Below are positions 1-6,624 of a stretch of DNA of 64,000 nucleotides, one piece after another. The notes beneath the pieces are model-generated. The model ran no database searches. It was not told the origin of the DNA and saw only the letters and a program-made list of their open reading frames with translations. Source of the stretch: Gemmatimonadota bacterium. GTDB lineage: Bacteria > Gemmatimonadota > Gemmatimonadetes > Longimicrobiales > Gaopeijiaceae. Position 1 is the stretch's first letter, and each line of letters starts with the position of its first letter. The DNA is taken from positions 96,527 through 160,526 of the forward strand of contig JAGWBQ010000004.1 in NCBI GenBank assembly GCA_021295815.1. The letters are read 5' to 3'. The translations under genes and the position numbers were made by a program.

Positions 1-736
1 CGGTCGCCGAGAGTCCGGATTCCGGGCCCGTGGTCGCAACGGGTTCGTCGGTGGCGTCCGACCTTGCCCGACGTGCCATTCCGTCGAGCACGAGCATCAC
101 GACGATCGCCAACGCGAAACAGAACGCACCGGTCATCATGAGTCCGGCCGGAAGATAGGGCGTGTCCGTGAGCGCGCTGATCCGGTTGGCGGTCCAACCG
201 CCCGCGAGCGCTCCCAGGGTTCCGCCGATTCCAATGAATGCGAAGAGTCGTTTGCCCTGATCCACGTTGAAGATGTCCACCATGAAGGCCCAGAAGACGG
301 CCGTGGTGAAGAGATTGATGGTCGTCAGCCAGATGTAGTAGGTGTACCCGATCCCTCGGGAGAGACCGGTCTGAGCGTCGGTGCCGATCACCCCTCCGCC
401 GGACCTCACGTCGTAGACCAGCAGCGCCGCGAAGATCAGCAGGCACCCGATCACGAAGAGATAGGCCGTCGGGATGAAGCCGCGGCGATTCATTCTCGCC
501 ACCACTCCCCCGAAGAAGAGCACCGCGATCAGGGCGACAGCGGCGTTGACCACGAAGAGCACGCGCAGCTCGCCGAGCCCTCTCGCGACGCCCATCGCCT
601 CCCGCAGAGGCCGCAGGAAGAAGTAGCCGCAGAGGACCAGGAAAAAGAAAAGCGCCGACATCGCGGCGAGCGGGAACTCTCCGCGCTTCATGTTGAAGAG
701 GCGCCTCATGGGCCTATTCGGCGAGATTTCCCGCAT
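1..736 (-). CDS. Npt1/Npt2-like nucleotide carrier / MFS transporter, 3' end beyond window
   Basis: This is the N-terminal 245 codons of a polytopic inner-membrane transporter; the gene runs off the left edge. ATG at 736 is preceded by GGAG six bases upstream on the minus strand. About six hydrophobic segments are visible. After the first comes the motif LRPLREAMG, and later DIFNVDQGKRLFAFIGIGGTLGA. These motifs are typical of bacterial proteins related to the ATP/ADP (NTP/NDP) translocases and placed in the major facilitator superfamily. In obligate intracellular bacteria relatives exchange ATP, while in free-living bacteria the substrate is mostly unknown, so no substrate is claimed. It lies 47 bases downstream of the epimerase-like gene on the same strand and may be co-transcribed with it. 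Confidence 0.75.
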   Translation of the reverse strand, partial: MREISPNRPMRRLFNMKRGEFPLAAMSALFFFLVLCGYFFLRPLREAMGVARGLGELRVLFVVNAAVALIAVLFFGGVVARMNRRGFIPTAYLFVIGCLLIFAALLVYDVRSGGGVIGTDAQTGLSRGIGYTYYIWLTTINLFTTAVFWAFMVDIFNVDQGKRLFAFIGIGGTLGALAGGWTANRISALTDTPYLPAGLMMTGAFCFALAIVVMLVLDGMARRARSDATDEPVATTGPESGLSAT

Positions 737-783
737 GTGCGACTCCAGGCTGTTGAGCGTGGCGGAAGGTGGGCGGAGCTCGG

Positions 784-2001
784 CTAGCCGGTCGGCTCTC
801 CCATCGCGTGCCATTCGGCGAGCGCTTCGGCTTCGCGTTCGGCCGAGACTCCGGACCGGAACTCCGCCTGACGTTCGGCGGAGCGGGAGAAATGGAAGGC
901 GAGCGTCGAGGCGGTCGTGTCGGCCAGCGAGCGAAAGGTCAGCCCCTTCTCGACCTCGGGGGTGAGATCGAAACGAGCGAAGCCCTCGGCGCCGTCGCGG
1001 GCCGGACGCCAGACCGGGAGTTCGGCGTAGGGGCGCAGACCGGCATTGATGAGGAAGTCCGTTTCCACCCAGGTGAAGGTGGTCTCGGCCGTGGTGACCG
1101 CCCTCATTCCGTAGAGCAGCTCGGTCATGGGCCGGGGAACGGCCGGTCCGACCACGTTGTACGTGCCGCTCTCGCCGTCTTCGCACATGCGCACGAGCCA
1201 GTCGCCGAAATCGCGCACGTCGATGACCTGTACCGGGTCGGTCCCGTCGCCAGGCGCCAGCACCTCGCCGCCGCGGTGGATGCGAACCGGCCAGTAGGTG
1301 AAGCGGTCCGTTGGATCTCCGGGGCCGACGATCAGGCCGGGACGGAAGACGATGGTGCGATCCGCACCGAAGTGATCGCGTGCGATCTGCTCGCTGAGAG
1401 CCTTGGCGAGACCGTAGTGGCTCGACTCGTTGCCGGGTTCGATCCCAGCGGTCTCGCGGGTCCACACCGGCGCCTCGATGTTCATGGGAACGCGGCTGGT
1501 GTCGGAATAGACCGACCGGGTGGATACGAAGACGTAGCGCTCGCAGGAATCCTTGAGCAGGTCCGCGCTCAGATCGACCCAGTCCGGGGCGCGGGTGGCC
1601 GAGTTGTCGACGACCACGTCCCAGGTACGCCCCTTCAGCGCCTCCAGATCGTTGGCGCGGTCACCGATGAGCGTCTCGACGTCGGTGAAGAGATCGGGAT
1701 TCGTGCGACCTCGATTGAAGAGCGTGACTTCGTGACCGCGCGAAAGGGCGTAGCCGACCTGATGGGGGCCTATGAAGCCGGTGCCGCCGAGGATGAGGAT
1801 GCGGAGCGATCGTGAAGGCGGCGGTGGCTCGGGACGGCCCGGGAACCCGGCGGCGTCCGGTCCCGCATTCGCGTTCCGGGCCCCCTCGGTCTCCGAGCTC
1901 TGAAGCGAGCAGCCGCCGACGGCGGCCGATCCCACCCCGGCCGCGAGAACGCCTCCGGCCGCGGCCGAGGTCTTGAGGAAGTCGCGTCGAGTGGTGTCCA
2001 T
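784..2001 (-). CDS. Tat-exported NAD(P)-dependent epimerase/dehydratase family protein
   Basis: A 405-residue extended short-chain dehydrogenase. The N-terminus MDTTRRDFLKTSAAAGG is a twin-arginine signal, followed by a hydrophobic stretch ending in GGC, so it may be lipid-anchored. A Gly/Pro/Ser-rich linker leads to the Rossmann nucleotide-binding motif LGGTGFIG near residue 70. The catalytic YxxxK appears as YGLAK in SHYGLAKALSE. Related proteins include CSP41-like and nucleoside-sugar epimerase-like enzymes, but the substrate cannot be read from the sequence. Export of a folded NAD(P) enzyme through Tat is coherent with cofactor loading in the cytoplasm. The downstream neighbour on the same strand is the nucleotide-carrier-like transporter. 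Confidence 0.85.
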   Translation of the reverse strand: MDTTRRDFLKTSAAAGGVLAAGVGSAAVGGCSLQSSETEGARNANAGPDAAGFPGRPEPPPPSRSLRILILGGTGFIGPHQVGYALSRGHEVTLFNRGRTNPDLFTDVETLIGDRANDLEALKGRTWDVVVDNSATRAPDWVDLSADLLKDSCERYVFVSTRSVYSDTSRVPMNIEAPVWTRETAGIEPGNESSHYGLAKALSEQIARDHFGADRTIVFRPGLIVGPGDPTDRFTYWPVRIHRGGEVLAPGDGTDPVQVIDVRDFGDWLVRMCEDGESGTYNVVGPAVPRPMTELLYGMRAVTTAETTFTWVETDFLINAGLRPYAELPVWRPARDGAEGFARFDLTPEVEKGLTFRSLADTTASTLAFHFSRSAERQAEFRSGVSAEREAEALAEWHAMGEPTG

Positions 2002-2152
2002 GGCGCCGGATCCTTGCGGGTTGAGGGGTCGAACGGCTCACGACGCCCGCACGGGCCGCCTGCCGCTCACATATTACGCCGGGGGAGGCGACGAGCGCAA
2101 CCGTTCGTCAGGGCCCGCTTCCATCACTCGGGGATCCGTAGCCCGGCAGGCC

Positions 2153-2923
2153 TCATCCGTCCGTCTCCATCTCCACCGCCCGGGCCTCCGATTCTCCGAC
2201 CGCCGGCTCCCGGCGGCGAAAGACCGAACGAAGTCGCTCGCTCCACGACCGCCGGCGCGCGAGCACGATCTGCACCCGCTCCCCCGCCGTCGTGACGTCT
2301 CGCTCTTCACGGACGCGTCCAGCCTCGCATCTTGCTCCGCCACCGAGACCGTCCACGTGGACGAAGTGCACGTCTTCGCCCGGTTCGGGGCATGCGATCC
2401 GGTATCTCCGGCCGTCCCAGATGAAATCCTCGTAAGCTTGCCCGCGCCATTCCCGTTCAAGGAAAACCTCGTCCTCCACCGCCCATGCGCACGGTCCCAA
2501 CCGCTCCCCGCGACGGTAGTAGTCCGCCTCGAAGGAGTCCCCGCGGTATCTGCGGAAGCTCTGCTCCATCGCGTGGTCGACGTCGCCGAGATCGTCCGCG
2601 TCCACCAGGGATTCGAGGTGGTGCTGGAGCTCGTGGGTGACGGTCTCGTAGATCTGTTCGCGCCAGTCGAACTCGGGGTCGATCTCCGCAAGCGCCCGGA
2701 ACGAGCCCCAGTGGAGAATGATGAGCGAGCGGACGGTTTCCGGCCCCTCCCAGCCCGAGGGATATGACTCGGTCAGGCACTCCCCCAATGTGAACACGTC
2801 CTCGAAATCAGGGTGTGTGAGCCTCTCCCTCTTAATTGTGAGCCCGTCCACACCGGTCCGGTAGGCTGGGGGTATCTCCTCGAAAATTCGTCGCGCCGCG
2901 ACTTCGAACGAATGGAAATCCAT
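2153..2923 (-). CDS. Zincin metallopeptidase family protein
   Basis: A 256-residue cytoplasmic-looking protein with the zinc-binding motif HELQHH (H97, E98, H101) in the context YETVTHELQHHLE. The N-terminal section, FEVAARRIFEEIPPAY, and the overall layout resemble the small zincin-like metallopeptidase family PF06262, but this protein is roughly twice the usual length. Its extra C-terminal half contains an acidic YEDFIWDGRRYRI segment and an Arg-rich end. The ATG at 2923 overlaps the stop of a 69-codon upstream ORF as ATGA, which suggests translational coupling. Substrate and activity are unknown. The family call rests on the HExxH context and N-terminal half. Confidence 0.75.
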   Translation of the reverse strand: MDFHSFEVAARRIFEEIPPAYRTGVDGLTIKRERLTHPDFEDVFTLGECLTESYPSGWEGPETVRSLIILHWGSFRALAEIDPEFDWREQIYETVTHELQHHLESLVDADDLGDVDHAMEQSFRRYRGDSFEADYYRRGERLGPCAWAVEDEVFLEREWRGQAYEDFIWDGRRYRIACPEPGEDVHFVHVDGLGGGARCEAGRVREERDVTTAGERVQIVLARRRSWSERLRSVFRRREPAVGESEARAVEMETDG

Positions 2924-3132
2924 CAGGCGGTGACGGACGGTCTCCGGCCCGACCGGCTTAGGGTCCCGACGGAGTCACCGGCAGCGGGCGGTTCCGGTGC
3001 CGCAGCCTTCAAGCCGCACCCTGTCAGGGAGAGGGCGACGGGGCTCGCCGCCGGCCATCGAAGGATTTCGCGACGGCTCGCGGACGCCCCTGGTCCTGCG
3101 GACGTGCTCGACGGCTCGACCATTACCGACAT
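2923..3132 (-). CDS. Possible small Tat lipoprotein or remnant of one
   Basis: A 69-codon ORF with an unusually convincing export signal: SRREILRW (twin-arginine consensus), a short hydrophobic stretch, and a perfect lipobox LTGC at residues 35-38 or nearby. The mature part would be only about 30 residues, rich in Ala and Pro. It starts 8 bases after the stop of the SelW-like gene and ends by ATGA overlap with the metallopeptidase, so all three could be one transcript. It may be a real small lipoprotein, a truncated remnant of a larger Tat protein, or a chance ORF. I cannot decide from sequence alone; the signal motif and tight packing are the only support. Confidence 0.4.
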   Translation of the reverse strand: MSVMVEPSSTSAGPGASASRREILRWPAASPVALSLTGCGLKAAAPEPPAAGDSVGTLSRSGRRPSVTA

Positions 3133-3140
3133 GAACGAGC

Positions 3141-3368
3141 CTAAACCGGCTCGGCCAGCGCCCGCAGGATCTCCTCGGGGCTCGGAAAGCGTCGCAATTT
3201 CTTCTTCGAGAAAATGAGCCTGCCGTCGGACTCCACCTCGAAGCGACCGCCAGATGACGACACCAGCTCGATGTCGGCGTCAGGGTGACGGTCGGTGATG
3301 CTGGCCGCCAAACTGACGGCTTTAGGCTTGTAGTTTCACATCGAGCAGTATTCGATCGAGATGCGCAT
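3141..3368 (-). CDS. SelW/Rdx-family selenoprotein with in-frame UGA (selenocysteine)
   Basis: Read through the UGA at 3338-3336, this ORF gives a complete 75-residue thioredoxin-fold redox protein. It begins MRISIEYCSMUNYKPKAVS and ends at TAG 3143-3141. The beta-strand IEYC followed by CxxU (C8, U11) is the active site of the SelW/SelT/SelH (Rdx) family. The rest matches the family plan: a helix (KAVSLAASI), SGGRFEVESDG, then LIFSKKK and RFPSPEEI. ATG 3368 is the only start codon after the upstream in-frame TAA at 3428-3426; no Shine-Dalgarno is obvious. A SECIS-like hairpin follows the UGA. If UGA were a stop, the product would be 10 residues and the 64 conserved downstream codons would be unexplained. 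The function would be a selenium-dependent thiol redox role, physiological partner unknown. selA/selB/selC/selD are not in this window. Confidence 0.85.
3304..3320 (-). promoter_or_regulatory. SECIS-like hairpin downstream of the UGA codon
   Basis: On the minus strand the bases GCCGUC (3320-3315) pair with GGCGGC (3309-3304), giving six base pairs including one U-G, around a five-base loop AGUUU. The stem starts 16 bases and the loop 22 bases after the UGA. Bacterial SECIS elements lie inside the coding region at this distance and carry a G among the first loop bases, as here. SelB would bind this element to deliver Sec-tRNA. The stem is short and no conserved bulged U is obvious, so the structure is a candidate. 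Confidence 0.55.
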
Positions 3369-3611
3369 TGCGGTTCGATGGCTGGATGGGACGGGCGTCG
3401 GGCGGGCCGGACGCGGCTCCCAATGTTAGCCGGAAATCTGTGGCCGGGCACGGTTTCCCGGGCTGGGCTTGAGCTTCCGATGCGAGGGCGTGAGTCCGGG
3501 AGTCGAGACGAGAGGTCGGGTGCCGCCGTGCTGAACACGGGTCCTGGTCGCCCGCACCCTGGGTCGACAACGAGCCTGGTCGCAGGCGGTCCGGACCTCA
3601 TGGGCAGGGGA

Positions 3612-4403
3612 TTACCAGCCCAGACTCTCGCCTCCGTCCACTACCAGCGTCTCGCCCGTCACGTAGGACGCGCTCGCCAGGAATACCACCGCGCGGACAA
3701 CGTCCTCGGGCGACGGATTCGCGGCCAGCGGCACCATCCGACGAACGCGCGCGACGTCTTCCGCGTCGAAGTGCTTCGGGGAAAGCACGTCGCCGGGCGC
3801 GACCGCGTTCACCCGCACATCGGGAGCCAGTCGTCCGGCTGCGATCCGCGTTAGCTGCAGAAGCCCCGCCTTCGCGACCGAGTGGTGCGGATGGCTCGTC
3901 CACGGCCGCACGGCCGAAAGATCCGCGATGTTGACCACCGAACCTCGCCTGGCGCGCAGAAGCGGCGCCGTCTCCCGGATCATTAGGAAGGGCGCCCTCA
4001 AGTTCAGGGCCAGCACCGCGTCCCACTCGTCCGCGCCAGTGTCGAGAATATCTCCAGAAACGAAGCTCGCAGCCGAGTTCACGAGCAGATCGAGCTTCCC
4101 GAAGGCCTTCTCGAGCTTGCGGCACAGGGCAACCGCGCCTGCTTCTTCGGTGAGATCGGCCTGCACGACATGAGCGCGTCTTCCGAGCCCCCGGACCCGG
4201 GCGGCCGCGGTCTCCGCCTCGGCTTCCGACCGATTGTAGTGAAGGAGGAGGTCCCAGCCTCGTTCGGCCAGCCCGACCGTGATCGCGCGGCCGAGTCGAA
4301 CGGCTCCGCCCGTGACGAGCGCCACCCGGCGATTCCCGGTCCGTTCCCGGTCGGTACCGCCCCGATTGTGGAAACCCTTCGGCGTCGGGCGATGCTCGTC
4401 CAC
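3612..4403 (-). CDS. SDR-family oxidoreductase, FolM/pteridine-reductase-like, catalytic Tyr replaced by His
   Basis: A 263-residue short-chain dehydrogenase starting at GTG 4403, 23 bases after the DinB gene. A much longer reading frame exists upstream, but it runs through DinB in another frame and was rejected. Visible features: cofactor motif TGGAVRLG (residues 31-38), NSAASF in place of NNAG, the N-terminal part of the substrate region, and PGDVLSPK near the end. The pattern RVALVTGGAVRLGRAI plus NSAA resembles pteridine-reductase and dihydromonapterin-reductase relatives. At the YxxxK site the sequence is HSVAK, with His174 and Lys178, so the usual catalytic Tyr is absent. The activity may therefore be altered; the substrate is unknown. 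Confidence 0.8.
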   Translation of the reverse strand: MDEHRPTPKGFHNRGGTDRERTGNRRVALVTGGAVRLGRAITVGLAERGWDLLLHYNRSEAEAETAAARVRGLGRRAHVVQADLTEEAGAVALCRKLEKAFGKLDLLVNSAASFVSGDILDTGADEWDAVLALNLRAPFLMIRETAPLLRARRGSVVNIADLSAVRPWTSHPHHSVAKAGLLQLTRIAAGRLAPDVRVNAVAPGDVLSPKHFDAEDVARVRRMVPLAANPSPEDVVRAVVFLASASYVTGETLVVDGGESLGW

Positions 4404-4426
4404 CGTGAGAGGTCGCGTGCGGACCG

Positions 4427-4957
4427 TCAGGTCAGGTAGCGCCCCTTCAGCAGACGTCGGTGATGATCCGAGTGACCGGCGACGATCCAGAGCAGTCCCC
4501 GCACGGAAAACTTCCGCCCCGATGCCTCGCCCACCCTGTCCCACATGTCCCCGTCGAGACCCTGCGCCAGAGTGGAGGTCGCGGCGCGCACGCTCCGGAA
4601 CTCGGATGCGAGCTCCTTGAGCGGCCGCTCGTGAGCGTTCGAGTGACGGGCGTAGGAGTTCTCGTCGAAGCCGGGGTACGGACCGCGGTCGCCGCGGGAG
4701 AACGCGAGCGCTCTGGAAGCGAACATCCGCTCGGCGTCGACGACGTGGCCCACCACTTCGCGGACCGACCACTTGCCCTCCGCGTATCGGTGGCGCTCGA
4801 GAGCGGGCGTGACATCGGCCACGAGCTCCTCCCAAGCCTGCGAGTCGTTTTCGAGAGCCTCCTCGAGCGTCTCGCCGACAACCCGCTCGACGTAAGGAGC
4901 GTAGAACGGATGAATCTCGAAGGATGCGGGTCGGTGCGACAAGGGAGGACGGATCAT
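4427..4957 (-). CDS. DinB-family (DinB_2-like) putative metal-binding protein
   Basis: A 176-residue protein with the four-helix DinB/YfiT fold pattern. The likely metal-binding histidines are H71 (VVGHVVDAERMF) and H162 with H165/H166 (AGHSDHHRRLL). The phrase GKWSVREVVGHVVDAERMFASRAL is very typical of the family. Members are often thiol-dependent transferases or damage-inducible proteins, but most are uncharacterised, so only the fold is claimed. The stop is 23 bases before the GTG of the SDR on the same strand, so the two are likely one transcript. Confidence 0.85.
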   Translation of the reverse strand: MIRPPLSHRPASFEIHPFYAPYVERVVGETLEEALENDSQAWEELVADVTPALERHRYAEGKWSVREVVGHVVDAERMFASRALAFSRGDRGPYPGFDENSYARHSNAHERPLKELASEFRSVRAATSTLAQGLDGDMWDRVGEASGRKFSVRGLLWIVAGHSDHHRRLLKGRYLT

Positions 4958-5088
4958 GGATTCCGGAGCTCGGTGAGCAGGGGAGCGAAGTGCGTCCTAC
5001 CGCGCGAGTCCGGCTTGGTTTCAGCGGAACCGAACCGTCGACTCAAAGGCTCGCGTGCTGATCCGGCAGCTCGCACCGGGAATCCCGG

Positions 5089-5880
5089 CTAGTTCCGCAT
5101 CTCTTCGAGCTGGGCGACGTCGAAGCCGTCGCGAATGCCCTCGAACTCTTCCACGGTGACGGCGTCGGCTTCCATCAACACGAGAAAGCGGCCCTCGACC
5201 AGGATCGCGAACTCGACGTCTCCCTGCCCGCCGTCGGAGCCGCGCCGAGGTTCGAACCCCATGTACCCGGGGTGGCCGCGGTACGTTATCGAGCGAGCCC
5301 AGCCCTGCCCGTCCCGTTCGTCAAGCTCCTGCCCGAACTCTCCGATCACGCCGTCGGGTCCGTGTAGCGGAAGCGCGCCAACGTCGACGACGACGACCTC
5401 CAGGTCCGTCCTGCCCGGACCCGAGTACGTCGCTGTCGCGATCGCAAGCGTGTATCCGGCCAACCCCACGCGCTCCCGGTTACGGTCCAGGCGATCGAGC
5501 TTCCCGAGCTCGTCGGGAAGGAGGTCGTAGAAGTCCACCGGATCGACGGCCTCTTCCACCAGCTTCTCGCCGAGAAGCGAGTCGCTCCATTCAAAGGGGA
5601 GCGCGTAGAGATCCTCGATGATCGCGGGCAGACTCGCCTGGATCTCTTCCGCCAGCTCCTGCACGCTCTCCGAGATCGCGTCGGCGACGTCCTGAACGGC
5701 TTCGGAGATCGCACCGGCTAGCTCGGCCGATCCCTCGTCCGCCTCACGCCGGAGGTCTTCCGCCGCCTCGGAGATCTCAGGCACATCGACGTCGTTCTCG
5801 TCGGAATACTCGCAGCCGGCGACCGCGAGGCCCGCGAGCGCAGCGACGAAAACGGTGGTGCGGGTTATCTTCAACGACAT
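5089..5880 (-). CDS. Acidic lipoprotein of unknown function
   Basis: A 263-residue predicted lipoprotein. The signal peptide (MSLKITRTTVFVAALAGLAVAGC) ends with lipobox VAGC, and GGAG lies upstream of the ATG. Residues about 35-95 form a long acidic amphipathic helix with repeated AISEAVQDVADAISESVQELA-like heptads, probably a coiled coil. The C-terminal half looks like a mixed alpha/beta domain with the segments LAIATATYSGPGRTDLEVVVVDVG and GYMGFEPRRG. I do not recognise the family. It is divergent from the cytochrome gene on the plus strand and shares a 199-base intergenic region with it. Confidence 0.7.
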   Translation of the reverse strand: MSLKITRTTVFVAALAGLAVAGCEYSDENDVDVPEISEAAEDLRREADEGSAELAGAISEAVQDVADAISESVQELAEEIQASLPAIIEDLYALPFEWSDSLLGEKLVEEAVDPVDFYDLLPDELGKLDRLDRNRERVGLAGYTLAIATATYSGPGRTDLEVVVVDVGALPLHGPDGVIGEFGQELDERDGQGWARSITYRGHPGYMGFEPRRGSDGGQGDVEFAILVEGRFLVLMEADAVTVEEFEGIRDGFDVAQLEEMRN

Positions 5881-6079
5881 GGCTGTTCGCTCCGTTCCCG
5901 TGATACGTGATAGTTAAAGGGTGTTGCACCTGCGGGCCGTTACGCTCGGCGGGTGGTCCCGGTTTCAGAAAAGTACGACCGTTGAGGCCAGACCGTCCAT
6001 CGCGGAACGGGATGTGCCGACCCGGACGTCAGTCTTCGCAACCTTGCACATCACACCCGACCCGCGCCATCTTCCGCGC

Positions 6080-6601
6080 ATGAAAATCTCACCTCTCGCG
6101 CTGATCTGCATGCTGAGCGCCTGTTCCGCAGCCACCATCGGCCCCGGCGCCTCCGCGCCGAACTCCTCGTCGGGGCCTGCGACCGCGAGTGCGCCGGAGG
6201 AGCCGACGCCCCTACCCGCCAACCCTGCGGCTATCCCTGCGGAAGAGGCCCCGGCCTCCCCTTACGAATCCGAAACCGAGGCTCCCGCTCTCGCCTTCTC
6301 CATCGACCAGGCCAACTTCGGACGCGACGTCTTCAGGGCGTCGTGCACCGCGTGCCATTCGTCGAGCGAGTTCAGCGACCGTTCCTTCAAGTTCAAATGG
6401 CGCAGACGCAGCGCCGGCGATCTCTATCGGCACATGTACTCCACCATGCCGGAGGACGCTCCCGGATCCCTGGCGCCTTCGGAATACGTGGCGCTGGTGG
6501 CGTACGTGCTCCGGCTGAACGGAGTGGATGCAGGCGAGGGCGAGCTCCCGGCCGACGAAGAGGCGCTCGAAGGCCTCAGCTTGGCCGCGATCGCCAACTG
6601 A
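6080..6601 (+). CDS. Lipoprotein mono-heme cytochrome c
   Basis: A 173-residue exported cytochrome c. The ATG at 6080 gives a lipoprotein signal with lipobox LSAC; the reading frame stays open upstream, but that part has no signal. After a Pro/Ala-rich linker of about 60 residues comes the class I cytochrome domain. The heme motif is CTACH (C89, C92, H93), and the axial methionine is probably M123 in YSTMPEDAPGSL. The tail EYVALVAYVLRLNG is the usual C-terminal helix. It is followed 23 bases later by a Tat-exported flavoenzyme, so it could accept electrons from that enzyme. Heme attachment fits the presence of ccm genes further along the window. Confidence 0.85.
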   Translation: MKISPLALICMLSACSAATIGPGASAPNSSSGPATASAPEEPTPLPANPAAIPAEEAPASPYESETEAPALAFSIDQANFGRDVFRASCTACHSSSEFSDRSFKFKWRRRSAGDLYRHMYSTMPEDAPGSLAPSEYVALVAYVLRLNGVDAGEGELPADEEALEGLSLAAIAN

Positions 6602-6624
6602 CCCCCCCTCAAACCACCACCCAG

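Noticed and set aside
769..1815. 348-codon plus-strand ORF
   Set aside because: Antisense to the Tat-exported epimerase-like gene, which carries a Rossmann motif and YxxxK.
3336..3338. The UGA as a true stop leaving a 10-residue ORF or a pseudogene
   Set aside because: The codons after the UGA keep the complete SelW/Rdx pattern to a normal stop, and the UGA sits exactly at the family's selenocysteine position. A decayed gene would not be expected to be broken only there. A sequencing error remains possible.
4404..4835. N-terminal extension of the SDR gene by 144 codons
   Set aside because: This part overlaps the DinB-family gene in another frame and is Arg-rich without motifs. GTG 4403 lies just after the DinB stop and gives a normal SDR length.
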